Positions 23,914-33,116 of a stretch of DNA of 42,390 nt are shown here, piece after piece. Position 1 is the first letter of the stretch. Each line of letters opens with the position of its first letter. The translations under genes were made by a program, and so were the position numbers. Source of the DNA: Paraburkholderia sp. (GTDB lineage Bacteria > Pseudomonadota > Gammaproteobacteria > Burkholderiales > Burkholderiaceae); the NCBI RefSeq assembly GCF_024281035.1, contig NZ_JAMXLH010000055.1, positions 1 to 42,390 of the forward strand, in the 5' to 3' direction. Under the pieces are notes generated by a model, which ran no database searches, was not told the DNA's origin, and was given only the letters and a program-made list of their open reading frames with translations.

Positions 23914-25899
23914 TCAGATGTCTGCTTCGACCTCGTTGCCCTTCTCTTCGAGCCACGAGCGGCGCGACGCCGCTTCGCCCTTGCCCATCAGCATCGTCAT
24001 GCGCGCGACGGTGGCTTCATAGTCGAGCTCGCCGAGCGACACCGGCGACAGACGCCGCGTGTCCGGGTTCATGGTCGTGTCCCAGAGCTGCTCGGCGCTC
24101 ATTTCGCCGAGGCCCTTGAAGCGGCTGATGGTCCATTGCGTGTCACGCACGCCGTCCTTGCGCAGCTTGTCGAGGATCGCGTCGAGTTCACCTTCGTCGA
24201 GCGCATAGAGCTTCTGCGCGGGCTTCTTGCCGCGCGCAGGCGCATCGACGCGAAAGAGCGGCGGACGCGCCACGCACACGTGGCCGCGCTCGATCAGTTG
24301 CGGGAAGTGCTTGAAGAACAGCGTGAGCAGCAGCACCTGGATGTGCGAGCCGTCGACGTCCGCATCCGAGAGGATGCAGATCTTGCCGTAACGCAGGTTC
24401 GAGAGATCGACGGTGTCGTCGGGGCTGTGCGGATCGACGCCGATCGCCACCGAAATGTCGTGCACCTCGTTGTTGGCGAACAGGCGGTCGCGCTCGGTCT
24501 CCCACGTGTTGAGGACCTTGCCGCGCAGCGGCAGGATCGCCTGATATTCCTTGTCGCGGCCCATCTTCGCGGAGCCGCCCGCCGAATCGCCCTCGACGAG
24601 GAACAGCTCGTTGCGCGCGATGTCCGTCGATTCGCAGTCGGTGAGCTTGCCGGGCAGCACGGCCACGCCGGAACTCTTGCGCTTCTCGACCTTCTGGCCC
24701 GCGCGCGTGCGCGCCTGGGCCTGCTTGATGACGAGTTCGGCGAGCTTCTTGCCGTGCTCGACGTGCTGGTTGAGCCACAGTTCGAGCGCCGGGCGCGAGC
24801 ACGACGAAACGAGCTTCACGGCGTCGCGGCTATTCAGGCGCTCCTTGATTTGCCCCTGGAACTGCGGATCGAGCACCTTCGCCGAGAGCACGAACGACAC
24901 GCGTGCGAACACGTCTTCGGGCAGCACCTTCACGCCCTTCGGCTGAAGGTTGTGCAGCTCGACAAAACTCTTCACGGCCTGGAACAGACCGTCGCGCAGG
25001 CCCGATTCGTGCGTGCCGCCCGCGGGCGTCGGAATCAGGTTCACATACGATTCGCGCGTGAGCGAGCCTTCCTCGCTCCACGCGACGACCCAGGCGGCGC
25101 CTTCGCCATCGGCGAAGGTGTCGTCGCCGGTGCGCGCGTTATCGGCATAGAGCTCGCCTTCGAACAGCGGGATCACCAGATCGCTGCCGCCCATGCCTTC
25201 GAGCAGATAGCCGCGCAGGCCGTCTTCGTACTTCCAGCTTTGACGCTCGCCCGTTTTCTCGTTGATGAGTTCGACTTCGACGCCGGGCAGCAGCACCGCC
25301 TTCGAGCGCAACAGACGCTGCAACTCACCGAACGGCAGATTGGGCGAATCGAAATACTTCGGGTCGGCCCACGCGGTCACGCGCGTGCCGCTCTTCTTCT
25401 CGTCGCGCGCGGCGTTGCGCGTGGTGAGCGGCCTCGCCACGTTGCCGTCGGCAAAGCCGATTTCGGCGACCTTGCCGTCGCGCCAGACGGTGACGTCGAG
25501 GCGCTTCGAAAGCGCATTGGTCACCGACACGCCGACGCCATGCAGACCGCCCGAGAACGTATACGCGCCGCCGGCGGCCTTATCGAACTTGCCGCCCGCA
25601 TGCAGCCGTGTGAACACGATTTCGACGACCGGCACTTTCTCTTCGGGATGCAGGCCGAATGGAATGCCGCGGCCATCGTCCTCGACGGAGACCGACTGGT
25701 CGGCATGCAGCGTCACCGTGATGCGCTTGCCATAGCCGCCCAGCGCTTCGTCGGAGGCGTTGTCGATGGCTTCCTGGATGATGTGCAGCGGATTTTCGGT
25801 GCGCGTGTACATGCCCGGCCGCTGCCGGACGGGCTCGAGGCCCTTGAGCACTTTGATCGACGCTTCGCTGTACGCGGCGCTTGACTTCTTCGTAGACAT
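23914..25899 (-). CDS. parE: DNA topoisomerase IV subunit B
   Basis: ParE is the ATPase subunit paired with ParC. The 661-residue protein has a GHKL ATPase domain (EAIDNASDEAL, the DDGRGIPFG loop and GGLHGVGVSVTNALS), then a TOPRIM domain with LVEGDSAGGSAK and the DADVDGSHI metal site. It ends in the typical KGLGEMSAEQLWDTTM and MGKGEAASRRSWLEE. I chose the ATG at 25899 (MSTKKSSAAYSE), since the 16 residues upstream are outside the family and lie across the hairpin at 25923-25949. It is first in the operon with parC. TOPRIM spacing is that of ParE rather than GyrB. Confidence 0.96.
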   Translation of the reverse strand: MSTKKSSAAYSEASIKVLKGLEPVRQRPGMYTRTENPLHIIQEAIDNASDEALGGYGKRITVTLHADQSVSVEDDGRGIPFGLHPEEKVPVVEIVFTRLHAGGKFDKAAGGAYTFSGGLHGVGVSVTNALSKRLDVTVWRDGKVAEIGFADGNVARPLTTRNAARDEKKSGTRVTAWADPKYFDSPNLPFGELQRLLRSKAVLLPGVEVELINEKTGERQSWKYEDGLRGYLLEGMGGSDLVIPLFEGELYADNARTGDDTFADGEGAAWVVAWSEEGSLTRESYVNLIPTPAGGTHESGLRDGLFQAVKSFVELHNLQPKGVKVLPEDVFARVSFVLSAKVLDPQFQGQIKERLNSRDAVKLVSSCSRPALELWLNQHVEHGKKLAELVIKQAQARTRAGQKVEKRKSSGVAVLPGKLTDCESTDIARNELFLVEGDSAGGSAKMGRDKEYQAILPLRGKVLNTWETERDRLFANNEVHDISVAIGVDPHSPDDTVDLSNLRYGKICILSDADVDGSHIQVLLLTLFFKHFPQLIERGHVCVARPPLFRVDAPARGKKPAQKLYALDEGELDAILDKLRKDGVRDTQWTISRFKGLGEMSAEQLWDTTMNPDTRRLSPVSLGELDYEATVARMTMLMGKGEAASRRSWLEEKGNEVEADI

Positions 25900-25922
25900 G
25901 GTGGTCCGTCGGATTTCCGCCC

Positions 25923-25949
25923 AGATGTCCACAGCCTCTGTGGACATCT
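25923..25949 (-). promoter_or_regulatory. 12-bp perfect hairpin in the parE leader
   Basis: AGATGTCCACAG (25923-25934) and CTGTGGACATCT (25938-25949) form a perfect 12-bp inverted repeat with a three-base spacer, 24 bp before the parE ATG. It has no T-run. It could be an operator or a leader hairpin that affects parE translation. A GTTATCCACG just upstream (25951-25960, minus strand) resembles a DnaA box. Confidence 0.5.
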
Positions 25950-26137
25950 ACGTGGATAACGCGTTGAGTTTTCAAAAAAAGCGAAACGAAACAACGGGAT
26001 GAACTGGCATGCCCGCCGCGCAGGCAGATGCGCGGCGAGCCGATTCGCCAGGTATTGTACTGATTTGGTGCTGCGCGGCAATTTGGTTCGGAGCCGGGTA
26101 AGGTGAATTTGCCGGCCCGGCAACGCTCACACCCGAT

Positions 26138-26166
26138 GTAAAAAAGCGGCCTTTTCGAAAGGCCGC
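26138..26166 (-). terminator. Rho-independent terminator of uup
   Basis: A perfect 9-bp stem GCGGCCTTT / AAAGGCCGC (26146-26154 with 26158-26166) is followed on the minus strand by TTTTTTACATC. It lies 45 bp after the uup stop. Confidence 0.93.
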
Positions 26167-26190
26167 CTCGCGAGATGCTGCTTGAACCTG

Positions 26191-26210
26191 CTACTTGCGC
26201 TTACTTCCGC

Positions 26211-26220
<10 letters not shown>
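26191..26220. repeat. 10-bp tandem triplication across the uup stop
   Basis: On the plus strand CTACTTGCGC, TTACTTCCGC and TTACTTGCGC follow head to tail. On the minus strand the uup stop TAA (26213-26211) is repeated 10 and 20 bp later as TAA and TAG, one in each reading frame. Confidence 0.85.
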
Positions 26221-28139
<1,919 letters not shown>

Positions 28140-28202
28140 GACTGGGGAACGATGCCTGCGTTGGACCTGAAGCGCGCATTGTACCGGGGTGGCGGGACGC
28201 GG

Positions 28203-28224
28203 CCCCCGCGGCCCCCGCTCCCCC
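28203..28224 (-). other. G-rich tract upstream of uup
   Basis: On the minus strand three G5 runs, separated by AGC-like spacers of three to four bases, lie 64-85 bp before the uup start. Three runs can form only a partial or two-layer quadruplex. It may influence uup or DUF4399 transcription; nothing else supports a function. Confidence 0.4.
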
Positions 28225-28254
28225 GGCGCTTTGCTGCACGCGAGAGCGGCAGCG

Positions 28255-28656
28255 CTACTTCACGTGGACCGTGATCGTTTGGCTCCACTGGGGCCCGTAC
28301 GAGTGGTGCGCGCCGTCGGCGAACTGCGCCGTGAGCGTGTGATCGCCGGGCGGCAGCGTGATGTCGGCTTCGGTCTGTCCCTTGCCGTAGTGGAGCGACT
28401 TGTCGTTGACCGGCACCACCTGGCCTTGCGGCAGCGGCCCGCTGTCGATCAGCAGGTGATGGTGACCGGTGCTGGGCGTGGTCGTGCCCGCGGGCGCGAC
28501 GGTCATGCCGTCGACGTCGAATTTGACGTGCACCGGATTGCTCACCGTCGCACCGTCCTTCGGCGCCACGAAATAGACGCCTTCGGCGCGCGCAACGCCG
28601 CTCACCGCAAGAAAGGCCGCGAGCGCCGCGCCCGCCAGCCAAATGTTTCTGACCAT
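28255..28656 (-). CDS. DUF4399 periplasmic protein
   Basis: This 133-residue exported protein has a signal peptide (1-25, ending AVSGVARA before EG) and a DUF4399 domain. The pattern VYFVAPKDGATVSNPVHVKF, then TGHHHLLIDSGPL, then DITLPPGDHTLTAQFADGAHHSYG is typical. The many histidines suggest metal binding, by inference only. I chose the ATG at 28656 because AGGAGA precedes it and a signal peptide follows directly; the 60 residues upstream are arginine-rich and not conserved. The gene stands alone between rubredoxin (divergent) and uup. The function of DUF4399 is unknown. Confidence 0.88.
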   Translation of the reverse strand: MVRNIWLAGAALAAFLAVSGVARAEGVYFVAPKDGATVSNPVHVKFDVDGMTVAPAGTTTPSTGHHHLLIDSGPLPQGQVVPVNDKSLHYGKGQTEADITLPPGDHTLTAQFADGAHHSYGPQWSQTITVHVK

Positions 28657-28928
28657 CGTCGTTCTCCTCGAAAGTAGGTGGACCGACCGGCGCCGCACGA
28701 TGCGTCCAGGCCCGCACGACGCCTGCGGATCAGGATACACCGCACCGGCAAACGCTCGCGCCGCAGACGGCCGCCGCCGCGCAACGTGACTTTCGTCCGC
28801 GGGCGATGGGATTTTCCGGTCGTTTTCCGGTAACATCGCGGGCCGCCTGCCGCCTCAAAGGACACCCCAAACGGTCCGCAAAAGGGGACGCATGAAAGGC
28901 ATCACATCGAACGGATGGAAGGTCTGCT

Positions 28929-29111
28929 GTGAGCGAAGTCATCGAATACAAAAGCTGGGTCTGCCTGATCTGCGGCTGGGTCTATAACGAAGAAGAAGGG
29001 CTGCCCAACGAGGGCATCCCGGCAGGCACGCGTTTCGCCGATATCCCCGCTGACTGGCGCTGCCCGCTGTGCGACGTGGGCAAATCGGATTTCGCCGTCG
29101 TCGAATTCTGA
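28929..29111 (+). CDS. Rubredoxin
   Basis: This 60-residue electron carrier binds a single iron through four cysteines: CLIC near the N-terminus (residues 12 and 15) and CPLC (45 and 48) near the C-terminus, with the family residues WVYNEEEGLP and ADIPADWRCPLC between. The GTG start at 28929 is preceded by GGAAGG eight bases upstream. Rubredoxins serve alkane hydroxylases, oxygenases or oxidative-stress reductases; no partner gene is in the window, so its partner is unknown. A short frame with a good ribosome binding site (ATG 28892) overlaps its start out of frame. Confidence 0.95.
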   Translation: MSEVIEYKSWVCLICGWVYNEEEGLPNEGIPAGTRFADIPADWRCPLCDVGKSDFAVVEF

Positions 29112-29172
29112 TCGCCCTGACGGCCACCGAGGCGCCCGCCGCCGCGTCATTCTCGGGCCGCGGCGCGTTTGC

Positions 29173-29178
29173 TATACT
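29173..29178 (+). promoter_or_regulatory. -10 box of the tRNA-Arg gene
   Basis: TATACT, one base off the consensus, lies about 117 bp before the tRNA. The -35 region at the expected spacing (TTCTCG) is poor, so this is a candidate only. Confidence 0.45.
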
Positions 29179-29294
29179 CCACGTCCTGCATCGCGATTCG
29201 CCATCGGCGCGAACGCGCGCGTGCTCCGCGCCATGACGGGTGACTTGGGAAACATGGCGAACAGGCGGAGCCTGCAGTCATGCGTCCCGCACGC

Positions 29295-29369
29295 CTCCCT
29301 GTAGTTCAATGGATAGAACAAGTGCCTCCTAAGCGCTAGATGCAGGTTCGATTCCTGCCAGGGGGACCA
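29295..29369 (+). tRNA. tRNA-Arg (anticodon CCT)
   Basis: A full cloverleaf can be drawn by hand. The acceptor CTCCCTG pairs with CAGGGGG (one G-U). The D stem GTTC/GAAC, the anticodon stem AGTGC/GCGCT with loop CTCCTAA (anticodon CCT), and the T arm GCAGG TTCGATT CCTGC all pair. The discriminator A and CCA are encoded. It reads the rare arginine codon AGG. tRNA genes of this kind are common integration sites for islands in Burkholderia, but no integrase or second copy of the 3' end is visible here. Confidence 0.95.
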
Positions 29370-29438
29370 GCCGCCCGCAACGCGCGGCCTCCACCCATCC
29401 GGACGGCTGGACGCCACTATCCCAAGCAGAGATCCTCC

Positions 29439-29711
29439 ATGGACATCAACAAGCAACTCGCCGCCCTCACCGCCTCCGAACTGCAGACGGCCGGTGCGAG
29501 CCAGGCCAGCGCGATTGCGCTCAGCGTCGTGCTGCGTCATCTGAATTCGCCGGAGCTCGCCCGGCTCCTCACGTCGGCGTTCGAAAACCATCAGGCCGTC
29601 ATGCTCCAGACGCCGTGGCCCGAGCAGATGCTGCAGTCGTTCGAAGCAACCCGCCGCTTCCTCGAAGCCGCCGCGCAACCGCAAGCGGATACGCCGCCGA
29701 GCGCCGAATAA
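29439..29711 (+). CDS. Small helical protein of unknown function
   Basis: This 90-residue protein is predicted mostly helical, with LAALTASELQTAGASQASAI, VVLRHLNSPELARLLTSAF and an alanine/proline-rich C-terminus. It has no signal peptide or membrane segment. The ATG is preceded by GATCCTCC, with weak Shine-Dalgarno character (GAGATCC). I do not recognise the family; it starts 69 bp after tRNA-Arg(CCT). Base composition is that of the region, and the start and frame are consistent with a real gene, though this is not proven. Confidence 0.55.
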   Translation: MDINKQLAALTASELQTAGASQASAIALSVVLRHLNSPELARLLTSAFENHQAVMLQTPWPEQMLQSFEATRRFLEAAAQPQADTPPSAE

Positions 29712-29925
29712 ATTGCACAAGCCAATCGCACAAACCGCATAAACCTGCACCAGCCGCGCAAGCCGCAAAAGCCGATTCGCGCGGCAGCCGCACCGCTGGC
29801 CCACCCGCCGCATCGGCCATTGCGCACGTCGCCGCGTTGTTCCGCGCGTTAATCCGCGAGTTGCTCCGGGTAAACAGGGAGACACGCGGCCCTCAAGCTG
29901 CGGCGGCCGCTGCCGTTATAGCGAT

Positions 29926-30225
29926 ATGGACTCCAATCGTCCCCCCGTCGCCGGTCATCTCATGTCGAACCTGATCGACCAGGACATCGCACACATTCGC
30001 CGCGTCGTGCCGCTCGCGCTGAACGGCGACCTCGCCGGTCCAATCCTGCCCGCACGTTACTGGCGCCGACGCCTGTTCCACTTGCTCGACACCGGCCTCG
30101 TCAGCAAAGGCCAGCTCAGCGAAATCGACAGTCTCCTCGCCCTGCTCGACGAATACGACCGGAGCGCGGCGCAACCGGCGACCGCCTCGCAACAGGAAAC
30201 CACGGGCCGCTCCGGGCGCGCCTGA
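29926..30225 (+). CDS. Small protein of unknown function
   Basis: This 99-residue protein is charged and helical, with NLIDQDIAHIRRVVPLALNG and YWRRRLFHLLDTGLVSKGQLSEIDSLLALLDEY, ending in a polar tail. It has the look of a conserved beta-proteobacterial hypothetical protein, but I cannot name a family. The second in-frame ATG (29962) is a possible alternative start. It lies between the tRNA neighbour and the methyltransferase gene on the same strand. No ribosome binding site is clear. Confidence 0.6.
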   Translation: MDSNRPPVAGHLMSNLIDQDIAHIRRVVPLALNGDLAGPILPARYWRRRLFHLLDTGLVSKGQLSEIDSLLALLDEYDRSAAQPATASQQETTGRSGRA

Positions 30226-30367
30226 TCGATCCGTCGATCCATCCTCCGGCCGCGACGCGGCAGGCTGAGCAATCCCACTGCGCGACTTGCACGCCGCTTA
30301 CGGAATCCCTGGTGCCGCGGGTCGCCTGTCGGTCATAATGTCCGCCAAAATACCCAGAGAGGATTCC

Positions 30368-31774
30368 GTGTCCACGGCCCATTCGCGAGACCTGCTGCGG
30401 CAGGCACGTCAACGCTTCACCCAGCAACAGATCGCCGCGCATGTCGGCAAGGACGTCAAGACCGTGCGCCGCTGGGAAAAGGGTGAAACGCCCTGCCCCG
30501 CCATGCTCGACGCCGCATTGCGCGAACTGTTGTCCGGCAGCGAGCGCGCCGCCGGAACGCCTGCGCGGTTCCGGTTCGTCGACCTGTTCGCCGGCATCGG
30601 CGGCATTCGCCTCGGCTTCGAGGCGCAGGGCGGCGAGTGCGTGTTCACGAGCGAGTGGAATCCGTTCTCGAACAAGACCTACCTGGAAAACCACGGCGAT
30701 CGCCACGCGATCACCGGCGATATCACAATCGTCCCCGCCGCCGACATCCCCGATCACGACGTCCTGCTCGCCGGGTTCCCGTGCCAGCCGTTCTCGATCG
30801 CGGGCGTGTCCAAGAAGAATGCGCTCGGCCGTCCGCACGGTTTCGAGTGCACGACCCAGGGCACGCTGTTCTTCGATGTCGCGCGGATCATCGCCGAGAA
30901 GCGCCCTGCCGCCTTCCTGCTCGAAAACGTGAAGAACCTGCTCTCGCACGACCGCGGCCGCACGTTCGACGTGATCCTCCAGGTGCTGCGCGACGAACTG
31001 GGCTACGACGTTCACTATCGCGTGATCGACGGACGCCATTTCACGCCGCAGCATCGCGAGCGCATCATCATCGCCGGATTTCGCGAGCCCGCGGCGTTCA
31101 CGTGGGACGCGCTCGCCCTGCCGGAAGAAGGCCCGCGTCTCGCGTCGATCCTCCATCGCACCGACGGCACGGAGCCGGTGCTCCCCGCTGACGGCGATCG
31201 TTTCTTCGATCACCGCGCGCGCCGCGTGCAGCCGAAGTACACGCTCACACCCGGCCTCTGGCAGTACCTTCAGCAGTACGCCGAGAAGCATCGCGCAGCG
31301 GGCAACGGTTTCGGTTACGGCCTCGCGTTTCCCCACAGCGTCACGCGCACGCTATCGGCGCGCTATCACAAGGACGGCAGCGAGATCCTCGTCCACCAGG
31401 GCGAAGGCGTGCGCCCGCGCCGCCTCACGCCGCGCGAGTGCGCGCGGCTGATGGGCTTTCCCGACACGTTCCGCATTCCCGTCAGCGATACCCAGGCGTA
31501 CCGGCAGTTCGGCAACAGCGTGGTGATGCCCGTGATGCGCGAAGTCGCGCGCACGATGATGCCGCACCTCGATGCGGCGCTCGGGCGGGCGGGTGCTGCG
31601 GGCGACGCAAAAACCAGCGCTCGCGGCGAGGCGAAACCGGCTGCGGCGCGTAAGGCAATGCCCAAGACGGCGCGCAAGGCAGCGGACGAAGGAGTGGACG
31701 AAGTGGTGGGCAAAGCGGTGGGCAAAGCGGCGCCCACGACGCGGCGCAAGCGGCCAGCCACCGAAGTCGCCTAA
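30368..31774 (+). CDS. Dcm-type DNA cytosine-5 methyltransferase with H1-like tail
   Basis: This 468-residue protein methylates cytosine at C5. Residues 1-60 are a helix-turn-helix of the Dcm/EcoRII type (FTQQQIAAHVGKDVKTVRRW). Motif I is FVDLFAGIGGIRLGF, motif IV GFPCQPFS with catalytic Cys139, motif VI ENVKN (186-190), motif VIII QHRERI (228-233), and motif X QFGNSVV. After about residue 405 a 60-residue tail rich in Ala, Lys and Arg follows. The GTG at 30368 has AGAGAGGA at the right distance; an in-frame ATG at 30338 overlaps a CATAAT box. Vsr follows. No restriction enzyme is present, so it is a solitary methyltransferase. Confidence 0.93.
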   Translation: MSTAHSRDLLRQARQRFTQQQIAAHVGKDVKTVRRWEKGETPCPAMLDAALRELLSGSERAAGTPARFRFVDLFAGIGGIRLGFEAQGGECVFTSEWNPFSNKTYLENHGDRHAITGDITIVPAADIPDHDVLLAGFPCQPFSIAGVSKKNALGRPHGFECTTQGTLFFDVARIIAEKRPAAFLLENVKNLLSHDRGRTFDVILQVLRDELGYDVHYRVIDGRHFTPQHRERIIIAGFREPAAFTWDALALPEEGPRLASILHRTDGTEPVLPADGDRFFDHRARRVQPKYTLTPGLWQYLQQYAEKHRAAGNGFGYGLAFPHSVTRTLSARYHKDGSEILVHQGEGVRPRRLTPRECARLMGFPDTFRIPVSDTQAYRQFGNSVVMPVMREVARTMMPHLDAALGRAGAAGDAKTSARGEAKPAAARKAMPKTARKAADEGVDEVVGKAVGKAAPTTRRKRPATEVA

Positions 31775-31832
31775 GCCACCTAAACCGCCTAAGCCACCTA
31801 AACCGCCTAAGCCACCGGAGCCACCGGAGTTA
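31770..31832. repeat. 9-bp tandem array across the dcm stop codon
   Basis: Seven units (CCTAAGCCA and CCTAAACCG alternating five times, then CCGGAGCCA and CCGGAGTTA) start at the methyltransferase stop codon. Because the unit is 9 bp, TAA recurs in the same frame in each of the first five units. Confidence 0.92.
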
Positions 31833-31867
31833 CGACTAACCAACGGACGGCGCACAGACCTCATGCC

Positions 31868-32317
31868 ATGACAGACGTCGTCGATTCCGCCACCCGCAGC
31901 CGGATGATGTCCGGCATCCGCGGCCGCGACACGAAACCGGAGCGCACGATCCGCAGCCTCCTGCACCGGCGCGGTTTTCGCTTCCGGCTCGACGTGCGCG
32001 AGCTGCCGGGCCGTCCGGACATCGTGCTGCCGCGCTATCGCGCCGTGGTGTTCGTGCACGGCTGCTTCTGGCACGGCCACCACTGCGCACTCTTCAAGTG
32101 GCCGCAGACACGCCCCGAGTTCTGGCGCGAGAAGATCGCGCGCAACCGCGCCAACGACGCGCGCGCACTCGCCGCGCTCGCCGCGCAGGGCTGGCGCGTC
32201 GCGGTGATCTGGGAGTGCGCGCTGCGCGGCGCCGGTCACGATCCGCAGGCCGTTGTCGAGCGGCTCGACGCGTGGCTGAAGGACGGCGTATCGGCCTGGT
32301 TCGAAGCGCGCGGATAA
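31868..32317 (+). CDS. vsr: Very-short-patch repair endonuclease
   Basis: Vsr nicks DNA beside T:G mismatches that arise when 5-methylcytosine deaminates at Dcm sites. The 149-residue protein has the family order: RSRMMSGIRGRDTKPE near the N-terminus, PGRPDIVLPRYRAVVFVHGCFWHGH with the active-site aspartate in RPDIV and the histidines/cysteine of the zinc site, then FWREKIARNRAND and WRVAVIWECAL. It is encoded 94 bp after the Dcm-type methyltransferase, as in E. coli dcm-vsr, and must serve it. The zinc-binding CxxHxH-type elements appear complete. Long segments are quoted in part. Confidence 0.95.
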   Translation: MTDVVDSATRSRMMSGIRGRDTKPERTIRSLLHRRGFRFRLDVRELPGRPDIVLPRYRAVVFVHGCFWHGHHCALFKWPQTRPEFWREKIARNRANDARALAALAAQGWRVAVIWECALRGAGHDPQAVVERLDAWLKDGVSAWFEARG

Positions 32318-32487
32318 ATGTGCGGAAAAACGCGCGAATAAGCGTGCGGACGAGCGCACCGGGCTGCCAGACTTCGCTGTCAGGCCCAGCCATGGCGCGT
32401 GCGTGGCGGTGATAAACTCACTCGACCGATTCGGCCGCGCCCGCAGACGCATCGACGGCTGCAACACACAAGAAGGAGGTAAGGAGG

Positions 32488-32991
32488 ATGGCTGATTTCC
32501 GACTCTGGTCCGACGATTTTCCGAGCAACGGCTTCATGCCGAAGGCGCAGGAATTCGACGATCGGGCCTTCGGCGTCGACGGCGACAACGTCTCGCCCGC
32601 CCTGCAATGGGAAGCGCCGCCCGAGGATACGCAAAGCCTCGCGCTGACCGTCTACGATCCTGACGCGCCCACCGGCAGCGGCTTCTGGCACTGGATCGTC
32701 GTCAACATTCCGCCCGATGTGCGCTCGCTCGCACGCAACGCGGGCAAGGCCGACGGCAGTCTGCTGCCGCAAGGCGCGGTGCAGGTGCGCAACGACTACG
32801 GCACGGTCGGCTTCGGCGGTGCGGCGCCGCCGCGCGGCGACCAGCCCCATCGCTACATCTTCCGCGTGCATGCGCTGAAGGTCGCGCAACTGCCGGTTAC
32901 GCCGGAAACGACCAATGCGGTCGCGCGTTTCATGACGCACCTGAACGAACTGGACTCGACCACCTACGTCGGGCTCTACGAACTGAAATAA
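32488..32991 (+). CDS. YbhB/YbcL-family PEBP-like protein
   Basis: This 167-residue protein belongs to the phosphatidylethanolamine-binding/Raf-kinase-inhibitor-like superfamily, bacterial YbhB/YbcL branch. Diagnostic segments are DNVSPALQW, LTVYDPDAPTGSGFWHWIVVNIP and the ligand-pocket motif PPRGDQPHRYIFRVHAL. No signal peptide is present, so it is cytoplasmic like YbhB. The start is exceptionally well supported: two Shine-Dalgarno copies, AAGGAGG and TAAGGAGG, sit directly before the ATG. Its function in bacteria is unclear. It is probably transcribed alone or with the MFS gene 126 bp downstream. Confidence 0.94.
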   Translation: MADFRLWSDDFPSNGFMPKAQEFDDRAFGVDGDNVSPALQWEAPPEDTQSLALTVYDPDAPTGSGFWHWIVVNIPPDVRSLARNAGKADGSLLPQGAVQVRNDYGTVGFGGAAPPRGDQPHRYIFRVHALKVAQLPVTPETTNAVARFMTHLNELDSTTYVGLYELK

Positions 32992-33116
32992 CGCTGTGCC
33001 GCAGGGCGGCGTGCGCGCAGGCCATGCGCCGGACGCCGCCCGAGCCTGGCGCCTCGTGCCCGCTCGCGCTCGCTCGTTTGCGAACCGCCCGCGAGGCGAC
33101 GCGCGCCCAATCATCG

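Noticed and set aside
29172..29885. Minus-strand frame of 237 codons across the tRNA
   Set aside because: It runs antisense through tRNA-Arg(CCT) and the small gene at 29439-29711, and has no ribosome binding site.
33006..33040. Terminator after the PEBP gene
   Set aside because: A GGGCGGCGT/ACGCCGCCC inverted repeat exists, but the loop is long and no T-run follows; not strong enough to list as a terminator.
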